Shown here: piece after piece, positions 25,499 to 35,084 of the stretch
Layout: each line of letters begins with the position of its first letter
Numbering within the stretch: position 1 is the stretch's first letter
Assembly: GCF_965283995.1 (NCBI RefSeq)
Contig: NZ_CBDIQG010000001.1
Location: 2,294,001-2,358,000, forward strand
Source: Pararheinheimera sp965283995
Lineage (GTDB): Bacteria; Pseudomonadota; Gammaproteobacteria; Enterobacterales; Alteromonadaceae
Reading direction: 5' to 3'
Length of the DNA: 64,000 nucleotides
Translations under genes and position numbers: made by a program
The notes under the pieces: model-generated
What the model saw: the letters and a program-made list of their open reading frames with translations, nothing else
Databases searched by the model: none
What the model was told of the DNA's origin: nothing

Positions 25499-28312
25499 AT
25501 GAAACATTACAAACTCAACTTGCTGACACTGGCACTGGCTGCGGCCGGTTTCAGTGCATCAGGCTTTGCAGCGCAAGAAACAACTGCAGATACCGCGAAA
25601 AAACTCACACCAACTGAAGCACGGGCTAAGGCCAAAGCAGAAGCAGCTGTCGAAATTATCGAAATCAAAGGCTTCCGCCGTTCAGTAGTTGAATCCATCA
25701 ACACCAAACGCTTTTCAACCAACGTGGTTGAATCTATCTCTGCCGAAGATATCGGTAAGTTACCGGATTCCAGTATTGCAGAATCTATTTCCCGTCTGCC
25801 AGGTCTGGCGTCACAGCGTCTGGACGGTCGCGCCAGCCGCGTCAGTATCCGTGGTTTCGGTGAAAACGAAAGTGCCACCACATTCAACGGCCGTGAGCAG
25901 GTCTCTATCGGTGACAACCGCGGCGTAGAATTCGATTTATATCCGTCTGAAATCATGAGCGGCGTGACTGTATATAAAACGCCAAACGCCACACTGGAAG
26001 CTGAAGGCATCGCCGGTGTGATCGACATGCAGACGGTCAAACCATTAAGCCGCGAGCGTACTATTCAGTTCAACGGCCAGTACGAAATGACCAGCCTGGA
26101 CAAGCTGAACCCGGATGGTAAAGATGCCGGTGCCCGTGGCACGTTCTCGTACATCGACAAATTCGCCAATGACACCATTGGTGTGGCTTTTGCGTATTCA
26201 AAAATGAGCTCGCCAAACCAGGAAAAACGCTGGAACGCCTGGGGCTATCCTGACTTTTCAGTTGATGGCAAAAACTACTCTGTATTAGGTGGCGCCAAGC
26301 CGTTTGTGCGCTCATCTGTGCTGGACCGTGATTCAGCGCTGTTAGTGGTTGAAGCGGCACCAAACGACAAACTGAAAATGACGTTTGACGCGCTGTATGT
26401 TGATTTCTCTGACGAAAAAATTCTGCGCGGTATCGAAATTCCATTCGCCTGGGGTTACAACCGTGGCTCTTCAGCGCTTGCTGTGGATCCGGCCACCGGC
26501 TTTGTGACCAAAGCAAAAGTCAGCAATGAATATCTGGTTGTGCGTAACGATCTGGAAAACCGCGACGCCAAAATGAACGCGTTTGGCTTTAACGCCGATT
26601 ACAACCTGAATGATGACTGGACGTTAAACTTCGACGCCAGCCACTCCTCCGTTGAACGCGAAATCTGGTCCTTTGAAAGCTACGCCGGTACCGGCCGTGG
26701 TGACAAGCTGGGTGTTGGTGACAACCTGAGCTATGAATTCCGTCCAGGTAACTCAGGCGCTGTGTTTACGCCAAGCCTGAACTATGGCGATTACAACCTG
26801 ATTAAACTGGGTGGCCCACGCAGCTGGGGCTGGAGTACCGCACTTAACCAGAAATTTGGTGTGGTCGGCAACGATCTGTATGAGAACACGGCACAAGACG
26901 GTTTTATCAACGCGCCAACCGTGGATGACGAAATGAGTGCCTTTAAACTGGCGGCCACGCAGATGCTGGAAGATGCCGGCATGTTTACCAAAATGCATTA
27001 TGGCGCGTCATTTAAAACCCGTGAAAAAGACAAAAAGTCTGAAGGTTACTTCATGACTTTAAAAGACTTCCCAGCCATGGTGACTGTGCCTGAGAAGTAC
27101 CGGATGGGCACTGTCAATCTGGATTTCATCGGTATGGGCAACATGATTGCTTATGATTCAGGTGCGATGCTGAACGACGGTTATTATGTGTTAACCGCCG
27201 AGAGCCTGACCAATCAGAGCCACTCATTTAAAACCTGGACTGTGAACGAAGATGTGCTGTCTTTATACACACAAGCCGATTTAGAAGCTGAAGTCGGTGG
27301 TATTCCGGTGACAGGTAGCGTTGGCGTGCGTTATGTGAAAACTGAGCAAGATTCACAAGGCACCGCTTTTGGTAGTGTGAACGGTTTGATCGTGGCATCA
27401 CCAACCGACATCGACCATAGCTTCAACCATGTGTTGCCAAGCCTGAACCTGATTTTTGATGTAGCAGAAAACCAGTCAGTACGTTTTGGTGCCGCCAAAA
27501 CCATGTCACGGCCGCGTCTGGATGAAATGAACTCTTCTGTAGGTGCAACCTACAGCCAGCAGGTTGACAGCAATGGTAACAACTGGAGCATCAGTGGTGG
27601 TAACCCGCTGCTGGAGCCTAAAGAAGCGCTGGGTATCGACTTATCATACGAGAACTATTTCTCTGATGAAGGTTACTTCTCTGTCGCTTACTTCTGGAAA
27701 GATCTGAACGAATGGATCTTCGACGGTAAGTATCAGGTTGATTTAGCTGGTGTTGCAGATCCAAGTACTGGCAAAGTGCCAGCAACCTCACGCGCAACCG
27801 GTTCAGGTAAAGTGAATGGTGGTGGCGGTACGCTGCAAGGTGCTGAGTTCTCAGTGACTTTACCACTGAATATCGTGACTGAAATGTTGGACGGTTTTGG
27901 TGTGATCGCCAGCTATACCTCAGTCGAGCAGGATATTAAGGATCCGCTGGGTAAAGACTTCGAACTGCCAGGTCTGTCGAAAGAAATCATCTCTGCCACT
28001 GCTTTCTATGAAAACAATGGCTTCCAGGCCCGTGTCAGCGCGCGTAAACGCGGTGACTTTAAAGGCGACGTCTACGGTATCGGTTTCGATACGCAACAAG
28101 TGGATATCGAAGGCGAGACGATTGTTGATGCCCAAATCGGCTTTGACTTCGGTGAAGCCGGCTTTAAAGACCTCGATGGTCTGTCAATCTTCCTGCAAGG
28201 TCAGAACTTAACGGACGAACCATTTGTGTCAACACAAGGTTCTGCGCTGAAAATCCGTGACTATCAGGAATACGGCAGCACCTACCTGTTAGGCTTCAGC
28301 TATAAGCTGTAA
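25499..28312 (+). CDS. TonB-dependent receptor, maltodextrin type
   Basis: The 937-residue protein has a signal peptide ending GFAAQ, a predicted TonB-box-like segment (about 50-60), a plug domain (NVVESISAEDIGKLPDSSIAESISRLPGLASQR, VSIRGFGENESATTFNGRE, EGIAGVIDMQTV) and a 22-strand barrel ending in LGFSYKL with a terminal Leu rather than Phe. The plug resembles the Caulobacter MalA/alteromonad carbohydrate receptor class. A role in energy-dependent uptake of malto-oligosaccharides is inferred from the following GH13 amylase and the operator. GAAGGG lies just before the ATG. Confidence 0.9.
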   Translation: MKHYKLNLLTLALAAAGFSASGFAAQETTADTAKKLTPTEARAKAKAEAAVEIIEIKGFRRSVVESINTKRFSTNVVESISAEDIGKLPDSSIAESISRLPGLASQRLDGRASRVSIRGFGENESATTFNGREQVSIGDNRGVEFDLYPSEIMSGVTVYKTPNATLEAEGIAGVIDMQTVKPLSRERTIQFNGQYEMTSLDKLNPDGKDAGARGTFSYIDKFANDTIGVAFAYSKMSSPNQEKRWNAWGYPDFSVDGKNYSVLGGAKPFVRSSVLDRDSALLVVEAAPNDKLKMTFDALYVDFSDEKILRGIEIPFAWGYNRGSSALAVDPATGFVTKAKVSNEYLVVRNDLENRDAKMNAFGFNADYNLNDDWTLNFDASHSSVEREIWSFESYAGTGRGDKLGVGDNLSYEFRPGNSGAVFTPSLNYGDYNLIKLGGPRSWGWSTALNQKFGVVGNDLYENTAQDGFINAPTVDDEMSAFKLAATQMLEDAGMFTKMHYGASFKTREKDKKSEGYFMTLKDFPAMVTVPEKYRMGTVNLDFIGMGNMIAYDSGAMLNDGYYVLTAESLTNQSHSFKTWTVNEDVLSLYTQADLEAEVGGIPVTGSVGVRYVKTEQDSQGTAFGSVNGLIVASPTDIDHSFNHVLPSLNLIFDVAENQSVRFGAAKTMSRPRLDEMNSSVGATYSQQVDSNGNNWSISGGNPLLEPKEALGIDLSYENYFSDEGYFSVAYFWKDLNEWIFDGKYQVDLAGVADPSTGKVPATSRATGSGKVNGGGGTLQGAEFSVTLPLNIVTEMLDGFGVIASYTSVEQDIKDPLGKDFELPGLSKEIISATAFYENNGFQARVSARKRGDFKGDVYGIGFDTQQVDIEGETIVDAQIGFDFGEAGFKDLDGLSIFLQGQNLTDEPFVSTQGSALKIRDYQEYGSTYLLGFSYKL

Positions 28313-28326
28313 TTTCTGCCACAATC

Positions 28327-28354
28327 AAAGCCCTGGTTCGCCGGGGCTTTTTTT
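28327..28354 (+). terminator. Intrinsic terminator of the TonB receptor
   Basis: A 10-bp stem (AAAGCCCTGG/CCGGGGCTTT, one G-T pair) capped by a TTCG tetraloop is followed by a T-run, 14 bp after the stop. It separates the receptor from the halogenase-like gene, which may therefore be made by read-through or its own promoter. Confidence 0.9.
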
Positions 28355-28483
28355 ATGTACAGAGAAGGACGGTATAGTGAATCAGGGATTTTGAAACGCC
28401 AACAGTTTGGCGTTTCGCCTGATGAACGCCATTTGCTCTGCAAATGGCAAAATGCAGGTACGTGGTACCCAGAGCTTTGTGGC
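28355..28483 (+). repeat. Two-hairpin intergenic repeat, copy 2
   Basis: This matches 4709-4826 in the same orientation and, like it, begins right after a terminator T-tract. Hairpin 1 (28393-28416) has a 10-bp stem identical to copy 1 with loop CAGT. Hairpin 2 (28428-28448) has a perfect 9-bp stem GCCATTTGC/GCAAATGGC, where copy 1 has a C-G pair in place of one T-A pair. The remaining 100 bp before the next gene hold no gene. Confidence 0.8.
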
Positions 28484-28581
28484 GATGTACAGAAAGTACG
28501 GACCAGCGCATCGCGTTGTTAAAAATTGCTCCGGGCAATTTATTTATGCTGTCGGTATCGTGAAATCAGTGCGGAGTGCGT

Positions 28582-30081
28582 ATGCAACAACCCCAACAAA
28601 TTAAACAGGTCGTGATCCTCGGTGGCGGTACTGCGGGTTGGATTAGCGCAGCGTTAATGGTCAAATTACTCGGCAAATCGATCAGCATCACGCTGGTCGA
28701 ATCCGATGAGATTGGCATTGTGGGGGTCGGCGAAGCGACTATTCCGCCGATCATGACGTTTAATGCAGCCTTGGGCATAGATGAAAAAGCTTTTGTCCGG
28801 GCCACCAAAGGCACCATCAAACTCGGCATCGAGTTTGAAAACTGGCGCCAGGTTGGCGACCGCTATATGCATGCGTTTGGCGGCATCGGCAAAGAATTTC
28901 CGAGCTGTAATTTCCATCATTTCTGGGTGCGCAGCCAGCAACTTGGAATGTCATATGATTTCTGGGATTTTTCGCTGGCCTATCAGGCGGCGGTACAACA
29001 CAAATTTGCTCATCTGAATAAAATCGATGGGGTGAATCTGCCTGGCTTATCTTACGCCTATCATTTTGATGCTGGTCTGTACGCGCAGTTTTTACGCCAG
29101 TTCAGTGAAAATCTCGGTGTACGTCGGGTCGAAGGCAAAGTCAGCCAAGTGTTGCGCCATGCCGACAGCGGCGATGTTGCCAGTCTGGTACTGCATGACG
29201 GGCAGCAAATCCATGGTGATTTGTTCCTCGACTGTAGCGGTTTGCATGCATTACTGATTGAAAAAACGCTCAACACCGGTTTTGAAGACTGGAGCCACTG
29301 GTTGCCGGCCGACAGCGCGCTGGCGGTGCCTTGTGCTTCAGTTGACCCCATCACGCCTTATACCAAATCTATTGCCCATGCCAAAGGCTGGCAGTGGCGC
29401 ATTCCGCTGCAACATCGCATCGGCAATGGTTTTGTCTATTCCTCAAAATACTGCACCGATGAAGAAGCCAAAGCGACTTTGCTGGCCAATCTGGATGGTG
29501 AACCGCTGGCAGAACCGCGGAAGATTTCGTTTAAAACCGGCCGCCGGCGCAAGCAATGGAGTCACAATGTAGTCAGTATTGGCTTGTCGAGCGGATTTCT
29601 CGAGCCGCTCGAATCCACCAGTATTCATCTGATCCAGTCCGGAATACTGCGCCTGCTGAAGTTCTTCCCCAATAACGGTATTTCCCCGGCGATGCGCGAT
29701 GAATTTAACCGCTTATCGCAGATTGAATTCGAGCAAATCCGCGACTTTATTATCCTGCATTACAAACTGAATGAACGCACCGACAGCCAGTACTGGCTGG
29801 ACTGCGCCCGGATGGAAGTGCCCGAAAGTCTGCGCCGCAAAATGGCGATGTTCCGAGAAACTGGCATGGTGCAGCGCGAGCAGGACGAACTGTTTTCCGA
29901 GATCGCCTGGCAGCAAGTGATGATTGGGCAGGGCGTGATGCCGGCGGATTATCACAGTATGGCGAATGCTATCGATGAAAAAGCATTAAAAGAGTTGCTG
30001 GATAACCTCAAAGCCGTGATGCAGCTGACCGTAAGCCGGATGCCGCCGCATCAGGACTTTATCAACTTCTGTACGCGCTGA
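28582..30081 (+). CDS. Tryptophan-halogenase-family flavoprotein
   Basis: The 499-residue protein starts at ATG 28582 with GGAG five bases upstream (a GTG two codons earlier is also open). It has the FAD-binding GGGTAGW, VGVGEATIP, K80 in GTIKLGIEFENW equivalent to the catalytic lysine of PrnA, the WQWRIP motif and GFLEPLEST with the conserved glutamate. These residues are intact, so enzyme activity is plausible, but members of this family next to TonB receptors for sugars have no known halogenation substrate. It lies between the TonB receptor and the GH13 amylase and ends 7 bp before the latter. Confidence 0.88.
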   Translation: MQQPQQIKQVVILGGGTAGWISAALMVKLLGKSISITLVESDEIGIVGVGEATIPPIMTFNAALGIDEKAFVRATKGTIKLGIEFENWRQVGDRYMHAFGGIGKEFPSCNFHHFWVRSQQLGMSYDFWDFSLAYQAAVQHKFAHLNKIDGVNLPGLSYAYHFDAGLYAQFLRQFSENLGVRRVEGKVSQVLRHADSGDVASLVLHDGQQIHGDLFLDCSGLHALLIEKTLNTGFEDWSHWLPADSALAVPCASVDPITPYTKSIAHAKGWQWRIPLQHRIGNGFVYSSKYCTDEEAKATLLANLDGEPLAEPRKISFKTGRRRKQWSHNVVSIGLSSGFLEPLESTSIHLIQSGILRLLKFFPNNGISPAMRDEFNRLSQIEFEQIRDFIILHYKLNERTDSQYWLDCARMEVPESLRRKMAMFRETGMVQREQDELFSEIAWQQVMIGQGVMPADYHSMANAIDEKALKELLDNLKAVMQLTVSRMPPHQDFINFCTR

Positions 30082-30088
30082 GGCGAAG

Positions 30089-32719
30089 ATGGCGACAGGC
30101 CCAAACTGTATTGCTGCTGTGTTGATGCTGGCTGTCTGTGCCGGCGTGCAGGCGAACGATGGTCCTTTGCAGGTCCAGTCACCGGACTGGCGCGATCAGG
30201 TGATTTATTTTGTGCTGACCGACCGCTTTGCCGACGGCGACCCGACCAACAACGATCAAGGCGCCGGTGAATTTAACCCGGCTAAATCCAGCCATTACAG
30301 TGGCGGCGACCTCAAAGGCATCAGGCAGAAACTGGATTATATTCAGGGCCTTGGCGCCACCGCGTTGTGGCTGACACCGCCGGTGGCGAATCAGTGGTGG
30401 AGCGACAAAGCGCAATATGCCGGCTATCACGGTTATTGGGCGACAGATTTTCAAAGCGTCGATGCACACTATGGCACGCTGGCGGATTATCAACAGTTGT
30501 CGCGGGCATTACATGGCCGTGGTATGTATTTGATCCAGGATATTGTGGTCAATCATACCGGTAATTTCTTTGGCTATGACGGACCATATGATGCCAAAGA
30601 TACTGCGAGAAACTTTGTGTTGTATGAAGGCCAACACAGTCGCCAACCAGCGCCGCTGCAGCCGCCATTTCACCAAATCAACCGCTTAGATCCTGCACAG
30701 GCCAACGCCAATATTTATCACTGGACGCCGCCGATCAGCGATCCGACCGTACCGGGCCAGGAATTTAATTACCAGCTGGCGACCCTGGCCGATTTAAACA
30801 CCGCCAATCCGCGGGTGCGTCAGGCGCTGAAGCAAAGTTACCGTTATTGGCTGGAACAGGCCGGCGTCGATGCCTACCGGATTGATACGGCGAAATATGT
30901 GGAACACGAATTCTGGCAGGATTTCCTGCATGCGCCGGATGGCGTGCTGGCGAAAGCGCGTGAACTGGGCAAGCAGCATTTTCTCGCCTTTGGCGAAGTG
31001 TTTGAGGCGTCTAAACCGTTTCAGGCCGACGGCGAACAGAAAATCCGGCGTTTTCTCGGAAGTGCAACGCAGCCTGAGCTGAATTCCGTCATCGCCTTTC
31101 CGCTGTATTTTGAGCTGAATCAGGTACTGGCAGAAGGCCAGCCGCCGGCGCAGCTCGGTTATCGCTTGCAGCAACATGTCAGTCAGTTTCCGCAGCCTCA
31201 TTTACTACCAACCTTCCTGAATAATCACGATACCAAACGTTTTCTGGCGGCCGGTAGTCCGGCGGCTTTCCTGCAGGCTTATGCCTTACTGTTTACCATT
31301 CCGGGGATTCCGGTGATTTATCAGGGCGACGAACAGCAGCTGCCAGAAACGCGTCAGGCGATGTTTGCCGGTGGTTGGGGCGCGACAGGCGATGCATTTA
31401 ATCGCCAGCACAGCATGTATCAACAGATTCGCCAACTGGCGGACTTACGCAAACAGCACAAGTTATTCAGCCGCGGCGAGTTTAAGCTGATGCAGGCCGA
31501 TGCGCAGGGCGCCGGTATCCTGGCTTATCAGATGCGTGCCGCCGGTCAGACCTCAGTGGTGGTGATGAATACCGCCGACAGTCCGCGCTTGCTCAGTACG
31601 TTGGCGCTGGGCAGTCAGCAGGCCAAAGTGCTGTGGCAAAGTCCGGGTGCCTTGTCGGCACCGCTGCAACCGAACAGCGCCGGAGAACTGACGCTGGAAC
31701 TGCCGGGCCGTGCTGTGCTGGTGTTGCAACCGCAGGCTGGTAGCAGTGTCAGTCCGGTCAGTACTGCACCGGTATTGCAGTGGCACTCGCTACCGCAAGG
31801 GACGCTGCAGCAGGATGTCTGGGTACAGGGTCATACTGACCAGCCGGAGGTGCCTATTCTGCCGGTGCTGAACGGGCAACTGCAGCAGCTGGCAGCAGTC
31901 AAAGCTGCCGCTGATGGCTCTTTCCGGTTTTTACTGCCGGTGCGGGATTTAGGCCGGCAACAGCAGCGATTGCAACTGTATCAGCCGAAAACCGGCGCAC
32001 TGAGCCGCGAATGGCAATTTCAGACGGAAGTCGCCAACGCCAGCTGGCAGGCCGATGTGACAGATCCGGCCGGCGATGATCATGGGTTTGATGGCAGTTA
32101 CACCGGCCCGACCCAACAACATTCGCAGCAGCAACGCGATATCCGTGCTCTGCGGGCCCGGGCTGGTGGCAATGTGTTGGAGCTGGAACTGCAAATGCAG
32201 CAAATCAGTCAGTATTGGGCACCCGCCAACGGTTTTGACAATGTGCATCTGGCGCTGTTTTTCCATGTACCCGGTGCGCCACAGTTGCCATCGGCTCAGC
32301 AACTACCCGGAATAGGGCGGGCAATGCCGCAGCAGCTGAACTGGCAGTTGGGGCATTTCCTGTTTGGCTGGGGCAACTCGGTGTTTAATGCCGAAGGTGC
32401 CAGCCGCAGCGCGACCGGCAAAAAGCTTGGTGCCGCGCCGCAGCTGCAGGTTGATGCTGCCAAAGGGCTGATCAAGATCCGTTACGATGCGGCTGCTCTC
32501 GGGCTGCCGGGCTGGGACGGGGCAAAAATTTATCTGTCGAGCTGGGATAAGACCGGTGAAGGCGTGTTGCGCGAGATCGGGCTGACGCCATCACCGTGGA
32601 ATTTTAAAGCGTCGAAGCTGGATGCGCCCAAAGTGATCGATGATCTGTGGCTGGAACTGCAGCCGGTAGCCGCGACAGATCGGCCTGACGAACAGACGAC
32701 AGGTCTGACCATAAAATAA
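30089..32719 (+). CDS. GH13 alpha-amylase-type enzyme with glucodextranase-like C-terminal domain
   Basis: The 876-residue protein has a signal peptide ending GVQA and the GH13 barrel, with LTDRFADGDPTNN, VVNHTGN, the nucleophile D266 in AYRIDTAKYV, the acid/base E303 in FGEVFE and D381 in NNHDTKRF. A C-terminal domain with DPAGDDHGFDGSYTGPT and HLALFF resembles the binding domain of glucodextranase. It probably hydrolyses starch or maltodextrin at the cell surface or in the periplasm, feeding the TonB receptor pathway. It is directly downstream of the halogenase-like gene. Confidence 0.92.
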   Translation: MATGPNCIAAVLMLAVCAGVQANDGPLQVQSPDWRDQVIYFVLTDRFADGDPTNNDQGAGEFNPAKSSHYSGGDLKGIRQKLDYIQGLGATALWLTPPVANQWWSDKAQYAGYHGYWATDFQSVDAHYGTLADYQQLSRALHGRGMYLIQDIVVNHTGNFFGYDGPYDAKDTARNFVLYEGQHSRQPAPLQPPFHQINRLDPAQANANIYHWTPPISDPTVPGQEFNYQLATLADLNTANPRVRQALKQSYRYWLEQAGVDAYRIDTAKYVEHEFWQDFLHAPDGVLAKARELGKQHFLAFGEVFEASKPFQADGEQKIRRFLGSATQPELNSVIAFPLYFELNQVLAEGQPPAQLGYRLQQHVSQFPQPHLLPTFLNNHDTKRFLAAGSPAAFLQAYALLFTIPGIPVIYQGDEQQLPETRQAMFAGGWGATGDAFNRQHSMYQQIRQLADLRKQHKLFSRGEFKLMQADAQGAGILAYQMRAAGQTSVVVMNTADSPRLLSTLALGSQQAKVLWQSPGALSAPLQPNSAGELTLELPGRAVLVLQPQAGSSVSPVSTAPVLQWHSLPQGTLQQDVWVQGHTDQPEVPILPVLNGQLQQLAAVKAAADGSFRFLLPVRDLGRQQQRLQLYQPKTGALSREWQFQTEVANASWQADVTDPAGDDHGFDGSYTGPTQQHSQQQRDIRALRARAGGNVLELELQMQQISQYWAPANGFDNVHLALFFHVPGAPQLPSAQQLPGIGRAMPQQLNWQLGHFLFGWGNSVFNAEGASRSATGKKLGAAPQLQVDAAKGLIKIRYDAAALGLPGWDGAKIYLSSWDKTGEGVLREIGLTPSPWNFKASKLDAPKVIDDLWLELQPVAATDRPDEQTTGLTIK

Positions 32720-32802
32720 GCGGGAACTGCAGTGGTTTTCCTCAGTCACACCTCAGGTCTGGTTGGTTACCAGACACTGGTGATAAATGGAGGGAAATAT
32801 TG

Positions 32803-33027
32803 ATGATGTCAAAAATCCGCAGCCGGATCATACAGTTCCTGCAGTTAAGCCAATGCCGGTTTGACGTGGATGGTCAAAAAATTCATACCTGTAATGCCTG
32901 TCTAACCTTTCTGGACCAAGCGTTGCTCATCGAACGCCCCGGCAAACCCAGCCGCTTCATGCCCTACGACAAACTGAATCTGGACCGCTTATTGTTCCTG
33001 ATTAACCCGGCTATCCGGGTACATTAA
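32803..33027 (+). CDS. Small conserved hypothetical protein
   Basis: The 74-residue protein is preceded by a strong GGAGGG eight bases before the ATG (TTG ATG ATG in a row). The product is basic and has one HTCNACLTFL segment, followed by RPGKPSRFMPYDKLNLDRLLFL. The reading frame is full and in the same orientation as its neighbours. I do not recognise a family. The cysteine pair might bind metal, but there are too few ligands to say more. Confidence 0.65.
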   Translation: MMSKIRSRIIQFLQLSQCRFDVDGQKIHTCNACLTFLDQALLIERPGKPSRFMPYDKLNLDRLLFLINPAIRVH

Positions 33028-33097
33028 GCCGCAGCATATCGGCAGCTTTGTGTTATTTTGCTGAGATCCGACAGCGTCCGTGTTGAGGAGTCCGGAC

Positions 33098-34024
33098 ATG
33101 ACTGATCTGCGTATAGCGACATTAAATCTGTTGAATTTTGCCGCGCCGCCGCTGGCTTGTTACGAGTGGGATAATATTTATTCTGCGGCGCAGTGGCAGC
33201 AAAAAACCAGCTGGCTCAAAAACTTGCTGCAACAACAGCAGCCAGACGTGCTGGCGCTGCAAGAGGTGTTCTCCGTCGATGCTTTACAGCAATTATTAGC
33301 CCCGCTGGGTTATCACTGGTTCGCCACGGCAGAAGCGCCGGCACTGGTCGACGAGCATGTATTCAACAAACCGGTAGTGGCCATTGCCAGCCGGTATCCA
33401 ATTCTCAGTACTGAAGCGGTCACGGCCAGTCCGGCGGCGCTGGCGCAGTTGGGCCTGACCAGCTTCCAGTTCAGTCGCAGTCCGCTGCTGGTGCAAATCC
33501 AGACCCCGCAGTTTGGCCCGGTGTTTATCGCCAGTGTGCACTTAAAATCACGCCGCCCGGCGGAGCTGACGGACGCTGCGCTTGCGCTGTGGGTTTCTGA
33601 GCTGCAACGTGGCCATGAAGCGGCCTTGCTGGCGCAGGCCCTTGCCACACGCTGTCAGGCGCAGCCATTAGTGCTGGCCGGTGATTTTAATGATGTGTTG
33701 AGTTCGGCATTGTTACAGCCATTGCTGGCAGTCGATCGCAGCCAACGACCATTGTTTATGCTGCAGGACAGTGCTGATTTAGCGGTCGCTGGTACCAGAC
33801 CCGCAACCCATTATTATGGCGCGGCCGGGCAAGTTCTGGATTATCTGTTGGTGTCGGCTGCGTTTGACCCGCGCCATCATCATGCTTGTGGTGAAGTCAG
33901 CACTTATCAGGTGGTCGATCAGCATTTAGTCCGGCCGGAGTTTGCGCGCGACGGTTACAGCAGTGACCACGCGCTGGTGCAAATTCAGTTGCGGGCGATC
34001 AGGCCTCAGTCGTCGCCGGCGTAG
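33098..34024 (+). CDS. Endonuclease/exonuclease/phosphatase-family hydrolase
   Basis: The 308-residue protein starts at ATG 33098 with GAGGAG upstream. It shows the EEP fold: IATLNLLNF, DVLALQEVF (Mg-binding Glu), VFIASVHLKSRR, VLAGDFNDVLSS, and SSDHALVQIQL at the end with the catalytic His. No signal peptide is seen, so it is cytoplasmic. The substrate (DNA, phosphoester or phosphoinositide-like) is unknown. Confidence 0.88.
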   Translation: MTDLRIATLNLLNFAAPPLACYEWDNIYSAAQWQQKTSWLKNLLQQQQPDVLALQEVFSVDALQQLLAPLGYHWFATAEAPALVDEHVFNKPVVAIASRYPILSTEAVTASPAALAQLGLTSFQFSRSPLLVQIQTPQFGPVFIASVHLKSRRPAELTDAALALWVSELQRGHEAALLAQALATRCQAQPLVLAGDFNDVLSSALLQPLLAVDRSQRPLFMLQDSADLAVAGTRPATHYYGAAGQVLDYLLVSAAFDPRHHHACGEVSTYQVVDQHLVRPEFARDGYSSDHALVQIQLRAIRPQSSPA

Positions 34025-34196
34025 CAGTCGCATGGTCAGAGGACGTTACCTGCTCTGGATCTGCTGTGGTTGCTGCGGCAACATCGGCTTCGGCGCTGGC
34101 TTTATGTTTCAGCCGGATTGAGTTTTTGACCTGAATATTTTTCTTTTGTTTGGCACGTTTGGCGATTTTCTTCTTCAGGGCTTTGGCTGAGCACAT
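33999..34196 (-). CDS. Small basic protein, unknown function
   Basis: The 65-residue product has a Lys/Arg-rich N-half (ALKKKIAKRAKQKKNIQ) and an Ala/Thr-rich acidic tail. GGAA lies eight bases before the ATG. It overlaps the last 26 bases of the EEP gene convergently. Residue composition is like that of small nucleic-acid-binding proteins, but I recognise no family, and a spurious ORF cannot be excluded. Confidence 0.5.
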   Translation of the reverse strand: MCSAKALKKKIAKRAKQKKNIQVKNSIRLKHKASAEADVAAATTADPEQVTSSDHATATPATTEA

Positions 34197-34232
34197 GGCA
34201 GGGTTCCGGTATAAATCTTAAAGAAGGCTATT

Positions 34233-35084
34233 TTAGCGGATCCTGTGCGCCGCGCCCAGCTTTGCTTGTCCATCAAGCTGGTCGCGCAATAGTTGTGGCC
34301 GGTAACTGAGTTCCAGTTGTTGTAATTCGCCACTTTGTTGCAGCCGCCGGATGGCTTTATTCAGGGCTGCCATGGTCGCGGGGCCGACGGTTTTCTGGCT
34401 GGCCATCAGATGCGCTGGGGTGATATGCAGGTTCGGGCTGGCCTGGCGGATATCCATCACCCGATCCGGCCCAACAAAATGATAAAACAGGTCGGCGTCA
34501 ATCAACACCAGCTCACCGCGACTGGGCGTGGCAAATAGCAGCTCAGTGCCGATTTTGGCATCCGGATAGGCGGTATAGCGTTTTTCCTGCCGAAACCGGT
34601 TGCGGTATTGTTCGAACTCGATGCCATACCAACCGCTGGCCGGGCCAATCAACCGTAAGCCGAGCCGCAACGCGTCGGCCAGTGTCAGGGTTTGTGGCAA
34701 ATCGCTACGGACTCTAGCGTACAAGCCGACAATTTCCTGCCGGTACGGCTGGCTGAACCAGGCAAAACGGTCGCGGTCTGGTGTTTTGGAAGCCCGGATC
34801 ATCAGATCAATATCGCCGTCCTGCAGACTTTTGATAATTCTGGCGCCGGTCATTGGTGTGACATGCCAGCGCCATTGGCAACCGGCGGCCTGCATGATGG
34901 CCTGTACCATCTCAACGTCCATGCCACGCAGTTGCCCGCTGGGGTCGTAATAGGCTGAGGGAGCATGTAAATCCAGATGGACCCGCAGCGGTTGTGGGCA
35001 AACGGTGTCAGGTTTTGCCCGCGCCGCTGCCGGACAGGCAAAACCTGCGAGTACCATCACCATTAAAATCAGTCGTTTCAACAC
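34233..35084 (-). CDS. Extracellular solute-binding protein family 3-like periplasmic protein
   Basis: The protein resembles amino-acid-type binding proteins: LRVHLDLHAPSAYYDPSGQLRGMDVEMVQAIMQAAGCQWRWHV, LQDGDIDLMIRASKTPDR and LTLADALRLGLRLIG. The start is uncertain: I prefer GTG 35084 (MLKRLILMVMVLAGFACPAAARA signal peptide); ATG 35108 is in frame but lacks a ribosome-binding site. No ABC permease is nearby, so it may be an orphan sensor-type binding protein, as is common in Alteromonadales. Confidence 0.82.
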   Translation of the reverse strand: MLKRLILMVMVLAGFACPAAARAKPDTVCPQPLRVHLDLHAPSAYYDPSGQLRGMDVEMVQAIMQAAGCQWRWHVTPMTGARIIKSLQDGDIDLMIRASKTPDRDRFAWFSQPYRQEIVGLYARVRSDLPQTLTLADALRLGLRLIGPASGWYGIEFEQYRNRFRQEKRYTAYPDAKIGTELLFATPSRGELVLIDADLFYHFVGPDRVMDIRQASPNLHITPAHLMASQKTVGPATMAALNKAIRRLQQSGELQQLELSYRPQLLRDQLDGQAKLGAAHRIR

